This document shows positions 8,105-15,895 of a stretch of DNA of 27,013 bases, in pieces. This DNA comes from JAJFTV01 sp964426355. GTDB lineage: Bacteria > Chloroflexota > Anaerolineae > Anaerolineales > Anaerolineaceae. A program made the position numbers and the translations under genes. The stretch spans positions 1 through 27,013 of the forward strand of contig CAYRRA010000031.1 in NCBI GenBank assembly GCA_964426355.1. Reading direction: 5' to 3'. The notes beneath the pieces were generated by a model that saw only the letters and a program-made list of their open reading frames with translations, was not told where the DNA came from and searched no databases. Each line of letters starts with the position of its first letter. The stretch's first letter is position 1.

Positions 8105-10147
8105 ATGTTAACCGAGGACTTACAAGAACGATTGGAAAGGCTCTTTCTAGAGGAAGAGAGCTTGTTTGGGGCATTAAAAGCCAGCGCCGAGGTGATTATT
8201 GAGATTTCGGATGCCAGTCGTTTAGCTCTTGTTGTACAAAAACCTACTGATCAAAAACCATTGATGGTCATCAACCACCAGGCAGATTCAAAATGGGTGC
8301 ATGAGAAAGTGAAGAATGCCATAAACCTATGCCAGGCGATACAAGGTGGAGAGAGCGATCTGTTTGCAGGCATCCCTAAGAATGATGCTGTTTATTTCCT
8401 TATCTCATCCAGCTTGCCTGAAGCGATATTGTTTCTTGGCTTTCAAAATGACCATGAACTGGACAAGGAAAATAGTGAGCGGTTGGAAGAGGTTTGTCAA
8501 TTTCTCGGAGAAAAGATACACCAGGAAAGGTCTTCTACAGCCATTTTGGATTCTGTTGCTCATCTTTCCAGGATTAATTCGGTGTTTTCCGATTTGGATC
8601 ACAAGTCATCGTTAGATGAGGTTCAGCTTAAGATTGTCAACGAGATACGGGAAGTGATGAAGTGCGAAGCCGCATCCATCGTTTTTATCGGCTTAAGCCC
8701 TGAAGATGTCCTTGTTAAAAAGAGTTTGATATCTGTCAAAGATTGGGTTTATCGGGTAGGTGTTAAAAACGGTGAGGGTTTGATTGGCTCAATTCTAGAA
8801 ACGGGAAGAAGCCTTTTGACGAATGACCCCATAAGGGAGCCCCACTTTAAGGAGAGCTTTGACGGTATCCCTGGTTTAGAACCCAAAGCTATGATTTACG
8901 TGCCTATGATCGAGAATGGGTCACTGGTAGGTGTTATTCAGGTGATCAATAAGGAAAACGGGAGATTTACTGACCTGGATCTAAAACTACTCATCTCCCT
9001 TGTCAATTCCATTGTTAAACCTCTGATTTTCTTGCAATCCATTCATCAACTTCGTGTGATCAATGCACATTTGGAAGCCAGCCGATGGGAACTTATCCGG
9101 TCACGAAATACACTTCGCAGTCTGATTGATAACCTTCCCGACTCGCTTTATATTATCAATCGCATGTATCGAATTGTTGCCATCAATTCTGCCCGTTCGA
9201 ATCGAATTGAGGGTGACCCAAGAGCGTTGGTAGGCAATATCTGTTTTGAATCGTTGTATAACCGCACTGAGCCATGCCCAAATTGCCAGGTGCCAGAGAC
9301 ATTTTTCAATAAAAAAGTTACCCATCGCACCGAACGTGATTGGCAGGAAAGCGGTGAGGCGTACGAATGGGAAATTAATTCTTACCCCATTTTTGACGAA
9401 ACTGGTGCAGTGATACAGGTTATTCTTGTTGAAAAAGATGTTACCGACAGGCGTAGAATGGAAATGATTGTCTCTCAATCTGAAAAGATGGCAGCCGTTG
9501 GGCAGCTTGCTGCAGGGATTGCTCATGAAATCAATAATCCCTTGACGGTGGTTCTGGCAAATGCACAAATTCTGATGCGTGAGCTTCCAGAGCAGGAGGA
9601 TTGGCGCGAGCTTGCTGATTTGATCAACCGCGCTGGTACCCGTGCTTTGCATACCGTCCGTAATCTGCTCGATTTTGCCCGCCGTGAACAACTTGATTTT
9701 GAAGAGATAGATATCAATGAAACGATTGAACGCGCAATTGAAATGCTGCATCATGAATTAGTGGGCAGGTCGGTCGAATTGACTTATCACCCGGCAACTG
9801 GTCTCCCAAGGATTACTGCCAGCGCGGGGAATTTACAAAGCGTGTGGTTGAATCTCATCATGAACGGATTGGATTCGATCAATAATGAGAATGGCAAGAT
9901 TATCGTGAAATCAGCGCAAAAGGGAAGAGAAATCCGCGTTTCGATTACTGATAATGGACAAGGTATCCCTGAAGATGGACTTAAACGGATTTTTGAACCG
10001 TTTTACACGACAAAAGACCCCGGAAAAGGTACCGGTTTGGGTTTATCAATTTGCCATCGTATTGTAAAGCAACATGGCGGATATATTGAAGTTGACAGCC
10101 AGGTGGGAAAAGGCACAATATTCACAGTAGTTCTCCCCACATATTAA
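8105..10147 (+). CDS. Soluble GAF-PAS sensor histidine kinase
   Basis: The protein has 680 residues and no transmembrane segment. Layout: N-terminal region (1-145), perhaps a degenerate GAF-like module; GAF domain (about 150-310, with the YVPMIENGSLVGVIQVINK core); helical linker; PAS domain (about 335-450) with the SLIDNLPDSLYIINRMYRI entry; HisKA dimerisation domain with phospho-accepting H474 in AAGIAHEINNPLT; HATPase domain with N-box NLIMNG, G1 DNGQGIPEDG, F-box FEPFYTTK and G2 GKGTGLGLS. This is an NtrB-like catalytic core. The PAS domain carries C380 and a C391-P-N-C394 motif, suggesting metal, redox or thiol sensing (inference). It should autophosphorylate and pass phosphate to the OmpR-type regulator upstream. 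ATG at 8105; a sensor for a cytoplasmic signal. Confidence 0.95.
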   Translation: MLTEDLQERLERLFLEEESLFGALKASAEVIIEISDASRLALVVQKPTDQKPLMVINHQADSKWVHEKVKNAINLCQAIQGGESDLFAGIPKNDAVYFLISSSLPEAILFLGFQNDHELDKENSERLEEVCQFLGEKIHQERSSTAILDSVAHLSRINSVFSDLDHKSSLDEVQLKIVNEIREVMKCEAASIVFIGLSPEDVLVKKSLISVKDWVYRVGVKNGEGLIGSILETGRSLLTNDPIREPHFKESFDGIPGLEPKAMIYVPMIENGSLVGVIQVINKENGRFTDLDLKLLISLVNSIVKPLIFLQSIHQLRVINAHLEASRWELIRSRNTLRSLIDNLPDSLYIINRMYRIVAINSARSNRIEGDPRALVGNICFESLYNRTEPCPNCQVPETFFNKKVTHRTERDWQESGEAYEWEINSYPIFDETGAVIQVILVEKDVTDRRRMEMIVSQSEKMAAVGQLAAGIAHEINNPLTVVLANAQILMRELPEQEDWRELADLINRAGTRALHTVRNLLDFARREQLDFEEIDINETIERAIEMLHHELVGRSVELTYHPATGLPRITASAGNLQSVWLNLIMNGLDSINNENGKIIVKSAQKGREIRVSITDNGQGIPEDGLKRIFEPFYTTKDPGKGTGLGLSICHRIVKQHGGYIEVDSQVGKGTIFTVVLPTY

Positions 10148-10175
10148 TTTTAGCCAGTATTTACTTTCCTTTCAC

Positions 10176-10209
10176 AACATGTTTACACATTTTTGCCGAT
10201 AAACATGTT
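10176..10209. promoter_or_regulatory. Perfect 10-bp inverted repeat, candidate operator of the flagellar operon
   Basis: AACATGTTTA at 10176-10185 and TAAACATGTT at 10200-10209 are exact reverse complements separated by 14 bases. Each contains the 8-bp palindrome AACATGTT, the two palindrome centres being 26 bp apart. The pair brackets and partly overlaps the sigma-28-like -10 box and lies 47 bases upstream of flbD. Either a paired dimer-binding operator or a 10-bp stem with 14-base loop is possible; the position in the only leader of the operon favours a regulatory site. The regulator is not identifiable from sequence. Confidence 0.55.
10195..10202 (+). promoter_or_regulatory. Sigma-28-type -10 box upstream of flbD
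   Basis: GCCGATAA is an exact match to the enteric FliA -10 consensus. At the expected -35 position (start 10176) there is AACATGTT instead of TAAA, which is the left arm of the inverted repeat. The promoter is therefore incomplete by consensus and, if real, would need help from a bound activator. It lies 53 bases before the GTG start of flbD. Confidence 0.45.
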
Positions 10210-10255
10210 AAATTGAGGTGGAATTAAAACCAGAAAAGATGTACTGGAAGTATTT

Positions 10256-10465
10256 GTGATTAAGCTAACGAGATTTAATGGATTATGGTTTTACCTGAAC
10301 GCCGAGTTGGTGCGCACTGTGGAGAGCACGCCTGACACAGTGATTACGCTTTCAAATGGCGAAAAGATACTGGTAAAGGAAAACCCGGAAGATGTCGTTC
10401 GGAAAATTATCCTTTACAAACGTCTGGTAACTAATCCTGATCTTGAGATTGAGCTAGGAGACTGA
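10256..10465 (+). CDS. flbD: FlbD/SwrD-family flagellar protein
   Basis: This 69-residue small protein begins MIKLTRFNG, contains the LNAELVRTVESTPDTVITL stretch and the sequence GEKILVKENPEDVVRKI, all typical of FlbD (SwrD in Bacillus), which promotes swarming by raising stator-dependent flagellar power. The start is GTG at 10256, with CTGGAAG about 6 bases upstream. It is the first gene of the flagellar operon; motA begins one base after its stop. In clostridia flbD normally follows flgE, which is absent here, so the hook gene must be elsewhere. Confidence 0.93.
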   Translation: MIKLTRFNGLWFYLNAELVRTVESTPDTVITLSNGEKILVKENPEDVVRKIILYKRLVTNPDLEIELGD

Positions 10466-10466
10466 T

Positions 10467-11255
10467 ATGGATTTATCCACGATTGGTGGGCTGGGAATAA
10501 CCGTTGTAATTGTTGTTGTCGTCCTTATCATGGATGGCGGTTCTCCAGCGGAATTATTTGCTCATCCTTCTGCTATTCTTTTGACCTTTGTGGGTTCGTT
10601 TGTCGCAACTGCAGTAACAGTTCCGCTTGAAGCCACCATCAGCTTGCCCAAAGTAATGATGAAAGCTTTTTTCGGTGGAAAACATTCAGCAAGGACAGCA
10701 ATTGAGCAGATCGCGACGATGGCTGACAAAGCTCGTAGGGAAGGTCTTTTGGCTTTGGAAGAAGAAAGTAAAACCATCGAGGATGAATTTTTGCGGAAAG
10801 GAATCATGATGGTTGTTGACGGTACTGAGCCAGAACAGGTTCGGGATATCCTGGAATTGGATATCCGTCACATGCAAGAACGACATGCAGTCCGATATGG
10901 CTTTTTTAACACAGCGGGTGGTTTTTCGCCGACATTTGGTATTATCGGTACCGTTATGGGTTTGATCAGCGTATTGAAATCTCTTTCTGATCCAGACTCA
11001 TTAGCGAAATCTATTGCGGGAGCCTTTCTGGCTACCTTGTGGGGTCTGATGTCTGCTAACCTGATCTTCTTGCCTTTGGGTGGCAAGCTGGCGAACAAAA
11101 GCCATGAAGAGGTCGCTTACCGGCATATGCTCCTGGAAGGAATCTTGTCATTGCAAGCCGGGGAAAACCCGCGTTTGATCCGGGATAAACTTTTGGCATT
11201 CCTTCCGCCGGCAGAACGAAAAGCGCAAGAAGCAGCGACGGAGGCGAAGGCATGA
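10467..11255 (+). CDS. motA: Flagellar stator protein MotA
   Basis: This 262-residue protein is of MotA/PomA type with four transmembrane segments: TM1 about 5-22, TM2 about 32-52, then a long cytoplasmic loop (about 60-145), TM3 at about 150-172 with FSPTFGIIGTVMGLI carrying the conserved proline, and TM4 about 178-200. The cytoplasmic loop holds the conserved EDEFLRKGIMMVVDGTEP region that contacts FliG. With MotB it forms the ion-conducting torque generator around the rotor. It starts one base after flbD stops, with GGAG overlapping the end of flbD, and its end overlaps motB by 4 bases, so expression is coupled. Ion type (H+ or Na+) cannot be decided securely from sequence. Confidence 0.97.
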   Translation: MDLSTIGGLGITVVIVVVVLIMDGGSPAELFAHPSAILLTFVGSFVATAVTVPLEATISLPKVMMKAFFGGKHSARTAIEQIATMADKARREGLLALEEESKTIEDEFLRKGIMMVVDGTEPEQVRDILELDIRHMQERHAVRYGFFNTAGGFSPTFGIIGTVMGLISVLKSLSDPDSLAKSIAGAFLATLWGLMSANLIFLPLGGKLANKSHEEVAYRHMLLEGILSLQAGENPRLIRDKLLAFLPPAERKAQEAATEAKA

Positions 11256-12016
11256 GTAGTGGTCATGGTGGCGAATCGGGACGTTGGATGGTCAGTTATG
11301 CTGACTTTCTGACGTTACTATTCGTTTTGTTTGTTATTTTATACTCGATGGGTCAAACCGATCTTGAAAAATACAAAGAGATGGCGCTCAGCTTTGAAAA
11401 GGCATTTTCGATTGGCGGAGGTGGGGGACAAACCCGAGTAGTTGATCCTCAAATCAACACAACTTCAATTACGGATGAAGGGGCTGAAGCTGCACCGATC
11501 GTGATTGAAGGACTTCCGATGCAATCGAGTTATACTGTGGATGTGGCTGATGAATTAACGCAAATGCTCAGCCAATCAGAGCTTGCCAACGATGTAATTA
11601 TTGAAAATAACCTGGAGGGTGTTCTTATCTCTGTGAGCGAGAAACTCCTTTTCGTTCCTGGGACAGCAGATTTAAAGGACGAATCTTATGAAGTACTGGA
11701 TATCCTGTCCGAATTATTATTGCCCCTTGATAATGAGATAAAAGTAGTTGGGCACACTGACGATACTCCACCACTTGACCCATCTGTGCCTAACAATTGG
11801 GTTCTATCCACCCTTCGCGCTTACAAGATTGTGGAATATTTCATCGGAAATGGACTTCAACCAAACAGATTGATTGCTGCTGGAAGAGGTGAGTTTTCGC
11901 CTGTATTCCCCAATAATTCGCCCGAAAATCGTGCACTTAACAGCAGAGCAGAGATCATTGTGGTCTATCCTGTTGATGTGCAGGATGTCATCCAGCTTGA
12001 TTTAACTGCCCCATGA
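11252..12016 (+). CDS. motB: Flagellar stator protein MotB
   Basis: This 254-residue protein has a short cytoplasmic N-terminus and one transmembrane helix (about 16-34) with the ion-binding aspartate D18 in WMVSYADFLTLL. A periplasmic linker (35-120) precedes a C-terminal OmpA/Pal-like peptidoglycan-binding domain (about 125-245) with VVGHTDDTPP, NWVLSTLRAYKIVEYFI and NRALNSRAEIIV. It anchors the stator to the wall, so this organism should have peptidoglycan or an equivalent ligand. The ATGA overlap with motA indicates translational coupling. The N-terminal extension typical of some MotBs is short (MSSGHGGESGR). There is no sign of truncation. Confidence 0.96.
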   Translation: MSSGHGGESGRWMVSYADFLTLLFVLFVILYSMGQTDLEKYKEMALSFEKAFSIGGGGGQTRVVDPQINTTSITDEGAEAAPIVIEGLPMQSSYTVDVADELTQMLSQSELANDVIIENNLEGVLISVSEKLLFVPGTADLKDESYEVLDILSELLLPLDNEIKVVGHTDDTPPLDPSVPNNWVLSTLRAYKIVEYFIGNGLQPNRLIAAGRGEFSPVFPNNSPENRALNSRAEIIVVYPVDVQDVIQLDLTAP

Positions 12017-12043
12017 TGCGATATTGGAATGGAGGATAAGGTA

Positions 12044-12769
12044 ATGTCTAACGAAACGGTTCAAAAGCCAAAGAAGTCGATTATGTCGATATTAAAACTC
12101 GTTGCTACAATATTAATCAGTCTATTATTGGTAATTACTGTTGTAACAAACCTGGCGCTGGTCTATATTGTCTTTGCTCCAGATAATTTACCCAAACCAT
12201 TTTATCTGGTTTATTATGTCCCTGGACAGGAACTGCAACTGCCTCTGGTTTCTGTGAATACCGAACCACAGACCAGTTCTGGTCAAACCCAAACCAGCAG
12301 TCATAATCCAACCACCAGCAGTGGTGATGCCATTTCTTATAAATATTTGTGGGATGGTATTCAACCTGGGCAAGGTATCATACTGGATACTGGAACGAAA
12401 ATTGTCAATCTCGCAGAACCTGGCGGAAGAAAGTTTATCCGCACGAACGTCGTTCTTGAATTTGCTCCGAATGACCCGGTATATTTTGACAACACTACAA
12501 GCCAATCATCCAGCGGCGGGCATGGTAGTGAGACGACCACAGTAACCCCAAAAGCAGCGTATGAAGCACAATTTCTGGCAAATTTGGAAACCCGAATGCC
12601 CGTAATTAATGACAGCATCATCACACTTCTTTCCACAAAAGAATTTGAGGATGTATATACGGCTGAAGGAAAAGATGTATTGCGGAACGAGATCATTAAT
12701 ACGGTTAATTCAAGATTACCGGAATACCATGTTATCTACGTGTATTTCACAGAATTCGTGATGCAATAA
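12044..12769 (+). CDS. fliL: Flagellar basal-body-associated protein FliL
   Basis: This 241-residue protein has an N-terminal cytoplasmic tail, one transmembrane helix (about residues 18-45) and a periplasmic FliL domain ending in the family-typical VIYVYFTEFVMQ. It associates with the stator and raises torque or supports motility under load. The start is taken at 12044 because GGAGG at 12031-12035 lies 8 bases before it; the upstream in-frame ATG at 12029 overlaps that ribosome site. The protein is longer than usual because of two Ser/Thr/Gly-rich insertions (from the protein start, about 79-95 and 150-168). It lies between motB and fliM, as in clostridia. Confidence 0.92.
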   Translation: MSNETVQKPKKSIMSILKLVATILISLLLVITVVTNLALVYIVFAPDNLPKPFYLVYYVPGQELQLPLVSVNTEPQTSSGQTQTSSHNPTTSSGDAISYKYLWDGIQPGQGIILDTGTKIVNLAEPGGRKFIRTNVVLEFAPNDPVYFDNTTSQSSSGGHGSETTTVTPKAAYEAQFLANLETRMPVINDSIITLLSTKEFEDVYTAEGKDVLRNEIINTVNSRLPEYHVIYVYFTEFVMQ

Positions 12770-12784
12770 CCCAACAGGTGATCT

Positions 12785-13843
12785 ATGTTAACACAGGCTG
12801 AAATTGATGCCCTGCTTTCAGGGGCAATAGAAATCGAACCGACCGACGAGCAAGAGAGTGTTAATCTTGCCAAGTTGATGGGGAAGAAAGAGGAAAAATC
12901 CGTAAAACAAGCGGATACAGTAAAGGATGAAGATGAGGATCGCCAGATCCGTCCATATAACTTCTGGTCGCCTGATCGTTTCTCTAAAGATCATATGCGT
13001 GCGATCGAACTGTTGCATGAGGAACTGGGTGAACGCTTAACCAACACGTTGCCAACCTTTTTGCGAACCAGTTTAACCCCACGCATTGTTCATACTGAGC
13101 AGGGACGTTTTCATGAATTTCTGTCTGATCTGAACCCGAATTCACTTTTTCACCTGGTGTCGCTTGCTCCATTACCCGGACAATTTCTGATCACCATCAG
13201 CCAGGAAATTTCTTTTTCCATTCTTGAGCAGAGATTGGGCGGCAGATCGAATGAACGCAAGAAAAACCATGTTCTCACCGATATTGATCAATCTTTGATG
13301 GAAGATATGATTGAGAACATGTTGAATGACATTAAAGCATCCTGGAGCAAGGTTGCATCGGTCGAACCCAAGCTGATCGACAGCACCACCAATCAGCATT
13401 GGGTTCAAATGATGGTTGGAAACGAGCGTATGATGATGATCACATTCGAAATGGTGATTAATTCCATCACGGGAACGATGAGCTTCTATGTCCCATATTC
13501 CATGCTTAAGCCAATTATCAATGAGTTGAATCCACACATCATTATTTCGGGGCGCCAGGAAAAATTTCTTGATTCGCAAGCCAGGAAAATCAATCGTGAG
13601 AATTTGAAAAAAATCACGCTTCCAGTTCGGGTTATGTTGGGCAGTACAACCGTTTCGATTGGAGAGGTGCGTGACTTGCAAGTGGGCGATGTGCTGGTGC
13701 TGGAAAAGACCATCAAAGAAGCTTTACCTATTGAAGTCGCAGGAAAAAAGCGTTTCATGGGGACGATTGGTAAATCAAATAAGAATCTTGCCGTTCAGGT
13801 ATCAGCAAAAATCGCCACAGATGGGCAAATTATTGAGCTATAG
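12785..13843 (+). CDS. fliM: Flagellar motor switch protein FliM
   Basis: This 352-residue protein starts with the CheY-P-binding segment LTQAEIDALLSG (residues 2-13). An acidic/lysine-rich linker (about 15-55) precedes the CheC-like middle domain (about 70-255, with LHEELGERLTNTLPTFLR and LGGRSNERKKNHVLTDID) and the C-terminal SpoA/FliN-like domain (about 270-345, LPVRVMLGSTTVSIGEVRDLQVGDVLVL). It forms the C-ring with FliG and FliN and sets rotation direction. The intact CheY-binding motif implies that a chemotaxis pathway is encoded elsewhere. It follows fliL by 15 bases with a CAGGTGA ribosome site. Confidence 0.97.
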   Translation: MLTQAEIDALLSGAIEIEPTDEQESVNLAKLMGKKEEKSVKQADTVKDEDEDRQIRPYNFWSPDRFSKDHMRAIELLHEELGERLTNTLPTFLRTSLTPRIVHTEQGRFHEFLSDLNPNSLFHLVSLAPLPGQFLITISQEISFSILEQRLGGRSNERKKNHVLTDIDQSLMEDMIENMLNDIKASWSKVASVEPKLIDSTTNQHWVQMMVGNERMMMITFEMVINSITGTMSFYVPYSMLKPIINELNPHIIISGRQEKFLDSQARKINRENLKKITLPVRVMLGSTTVSIGEVRDLQVGDVLVLEKTIKEALPIEVAGKKRFMGTIGKSNKNLAVQVSAKIATDGQIIEL

Positions 13844-13860
13844 GAAGATGTGAGGTAGCT

Positions 13861-14259
13861 ATGAATGATCAAACAATTGAAGGTATGAATATCGAGGAAC
13901 AATCAGGTGCGGTTTCTATTCCACATTTACAAGACCCACCCGATATGGCTGAAGAAGCATTACGGATGAAGCGTGAGCCAGATATTAAAATGGATCCCCA
14001 GTCCTATGAAGGGAATATGAGCATTTTGATGGGGGTAAAGCTTTCAGTTGCAGTTGAGCTTGGCAGAACAAATCTGTCGGTAAAAGAAGTTTTAGAATTG
14101 CAAAAGGGCTCTGTTGTGGAGTTAGATCGAATCGCTGGTGAAGCGGTAGATATTTTTGTCAATGACAGCCTGATCGCCCGAGGTGATGTTGTTGTAGTTG
14201 ACGATAAATTTGGGGTACGAGTAACTGAATTGATACCGATTGAGAAGAGTGTAGTCTAA
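13861..14259 (+). CDS. fliN: Flagellar motor switch protein FliN
   Basis: This 132-residue protein has an N-terminal extension (1-55) with no recognised motif, followed by a single SpoA domain (about 56-128) with LMGVKLSVAVELGRTNLSVK, LQKGSVVELDRIAGEAVDIFV and ARGDVVVVDDKFGVRVTEL. It builds the lower C-ring and docks export complexes. Unlike Bacillus FliY it has no CheC phosphatase domain, so it is a true FliN. It follows fliM by 17 bases with a GTGAGG site; its stop TAA overlaps the fliO ATG by one base. Confidence 0.96.
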   Translation: MNDQTIEGMNIEEQSGAVSIPHLQDPPDMAEEALRMKREPDIKMDPQSYEGNMSILMGVKLSVAVELGRTNLSVKEVLELQKGSVVELDRIAGEAVDIFVNDSLIARGDVVVVDDKFGVRVTELIPIEKSVV

Positions 14260-14828
14260 TGCAGAACTGGCTTCAAAGACTGGGGTCAACGAACAAGGCA
14301 GTCTATTGGATTCTGGCTGTTGTGGGGGTGATCGTCATTGCTGGGATTATTGTCATCTTCAGTGGATTGGATCTGACCGCCAATGGTACTGCAGAAGAGA
14401 GTACCTCAATGCTGGAGAAAACACCTGGCAGTCTGCTGTGGGAAGTATTTGTTAAACTAATCCTTGTTATTGTTTTATTATATCTTTTCCTTTATTTACT
14501 GCGTGCATGGCAGGGGAAACATGTCGCAGGAACAAAAGTGAGAAACCTTGTCATTGAGGAAACAGTGAGACTTACCCCACGCCAGGCAATCCACCTGGTT
14601 AAAGCCGGGTCAAAGAGTTTTCTTATTGGCGCTACAGACCAGAATCTGAATTTGATTGCGGAAATTGAGATATCTCAAACCGATACTGCAACTGAGGGTG
14701 AAACTGCGAGTAAGATGAAGTTCGACACTTTTTTGTTTAATGCTTTGGGCAAGAATACTCAAAAGAACAAGGATGATCATCCACAACCCATATCCCAAGA
14801 TGATCTGGATGATATTACAAATGAATAA
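14259..14828 (+). CDS. fliO: Flagellar biosynthesis protein FliO
   Basis: This 189-residue protein has two hydrophobic segments: 15-34 and about 64-85, the latter being the FliO core helix that leads into LRAWQGKHVAGTKVRNLVIEETVRLTPRQAIHLVKAGSKSFLIG (split across residues about 86-130). FliO assists assembly of the FliP ring in the export gate. The presence of two hydrophobic segments rather than one is somewhat unusual; the first may be a signal peptide or an extra anchor. It overlaps fliN by one base (TAATG) and the fliP start by 8 bases. Sequence conservation in FliO is always low, so position in the operon is a main support. Confidence 0.85.
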   Translation: MQNWLQRLGSTNKAVYWILAVVGVIVIAGIIVIFSGLDLTANGTAEESTSMLEKTPGSLLWEVFVKLILVIVLLYLFLYLLRAWQGKHVAGTKVRNLVIEETVRLTPRQAIHLVKAGSKSFLIGATDQNLNLIAEIEISQTDTATEGETASKMKFDTFLFNALGKNTQKNKDDHPQPISQDDLDDITNE

Positions 14829-15585
14829 GGCAAGAAGAAGACTTATTATTTTAGTGTTATTTGCTGTGGCAGGGCTGCTCCTGTCTTCTTGTGCTGGTAC
14901 GCCAGAAATATCTGCGCCAGGCGTTACTCTTTCCATGGATCCGGGCGGTGAACCACAGCAGGTGTCTACAGGCGTACAGCTTTTAGTGCTATTAACAGTA
15001 CTCTCTTTGGCGCCGTCTATCCTGATCCTGGCGACATCATTTACCCGTTACATTATCGTTTTTTCTTTACTGCGTAATGCTATTGGAACACCATCGGTGC
15101 CACCGACCCAGGTGATTTTGGGTTTGTCACTTTTGATGACCTTTTTTACAATGGCTCCAATCTATAATCAAATCAATGCTGAAGCATTACAGCCATATCT
15201 CAATGCCGAAATTGAACAAGATACTGCCCTTGATCGAGCGTTAGAACCCATTAGAGAGTTTATGTTTGCCCAAACACGCGAGAAGGACCTGGACCTGTTT
15301 ATTGCAATGAACAACCAGGCACAACCCGAAACACTGGATGATATTTCAACCGTAGTACTAATGCCCGCTTTTGTCATTAGTGAACTCCGAACTGCTTTTA
15401 CAATGGGTTTTGTCATTTATGTGCCATTCCTCATCATTGATATGGTAGTTGCCAGTATTTTGTTGGCAATGGGTATGATGATGCTGCCACCTTCATTGAT
15501 TTCACTTCCATTCAAATTGTTATTATTTGTTATGACAGATGGATGGTTCCTGATCACTCAATCATTGTTGGTGAGTTTCAGGTAA
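14821..15585 (+). CDS. fliP: Flagellar export gate protein FliP with lipoprotein-like signal
   Basis: This 254-residue protein has core FliP motifs: LSLAPSILILATSFTRYIIV, TPSVPPTQVILGLSLLMTFF, MPAFVISELRTAFTMGFVIY and SILLAMGMMMLPPSLISLPFKLLLF. FliP forms the FliP5Q4R1 core of the type III export gate. The start is placed at 14821 (overlap ATGAATAA with fliO), because the next upstream ATG, 14740, would overlap fliO by 89 bases and give a non-family N-terminus. The N-terminus MNKARRRLIILVLFAVAG is a signal sequence, as in many FliPs, but it ends in the lipobox L21-S22-S23-C24 followed by AGTPEISAPG. This fits signal peptidase II cleavage and lipidation rather than SPase I. Whether lipidation occurs is not shown by sequence. 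Confidence 0.95.
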   Translation: MNKARRRLIILVLFAVAGLLLSSCAGTPEISAPGVTLSMDPGGEPQQVSTGVQLLVLLTVLSLAPSILILATSFTRYIIVFSLLRNAIGTPSVPPTQVILGLSLLMTFFTMAPIYNQINAEALQPYLNAEIEQDTALDRALEPIREFMFAQTREKDLDLFIAMNNQAQPETLDDISTVVLMPAFVISELRTAFTMGFVIYVPFLIIDMVVASILLAMGMMMLPPSLISLPFKLLLFVMTDGWFLITQSLLVSFR

Positions 15586-15614
15586 GATTGACTTTGTAGG
15601 AAGGAGAGGTAATT

Positions 15615-15884
15615 ATGGATGAGAGTATGGTGTTATCATTAGCAAGGGATGCGTTAACAGTCATCCTTTACCTGGCAAGTCCAATCCTGTTGGTCAGTCT
15701 TGTGGTTGGTAGTATAATCAGTCTCTTGCAGGCAGCGACACAAGTTAATGAAGTTACGCTCACATTTGTGCCTAAGATCATCGGTATCATTCTGATCATT
15801 TTGGTGTTAGGTAGTTGGATGCTTCAACAGATCATTTCTTTTACAGTTAATTTATTCACCAGTCTGCCCAACCTCGCATTATAA
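15615..15884 (+). CDS. fliQ: Flagellar export gate protein FliQ
   Basis: This 89-residue protein has two transmembrane helices (about 15-38 and 50-75) and the conserved middle ISLLQAATQVNEVTLTFVPKI. It belongs to the FliP/FliQ/FliR export-gate helix assembly. It has a strong ribosome site (AGGAGAGG at 15600-15608) before ATG 15615 and follows fliP by 29 bases. Length and all family landmarks are normal. Confidence 0.96.
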   Translation: MDESMVLSLARDALTVILYLASPILLVSLVVGSIISLLQAATQVNEVTLTFVPKIIGIILIILVLGSWMLQQIISFTVNLFTSLPNLAL

Positions 15885-15895
15885 ATGAGGGAAAA

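Noticed and set aside
9101..9754. 217-residue open frame on the minus strand inside the kinase gene
   Set aside because: It is the antisense shadow of the HisKA/PAS coding region; no domain, no ribosome site, and the sense frame has clear motifs.
12029..12043. Alternative FliL start at ATG 12029
   Set aside because: The GGAGG ribosome site at 12031-12035 overlaps that codon and is correctly spaced for ATG 12044.
13172..13681. 169-residue open frame on the minus strand inside fliM
   Set aside because: Composition (many His/Asn) is a reverse-complement shadow of fliM; no homology recognised.
14740..14820. Alternative FliP start at ATG 14740
   Set aside because: It would overlap fliO by 89 bases and put a non-conserved basic stretch before the signal peptide; ATG 14821 gives a normal FliP N-terminus.
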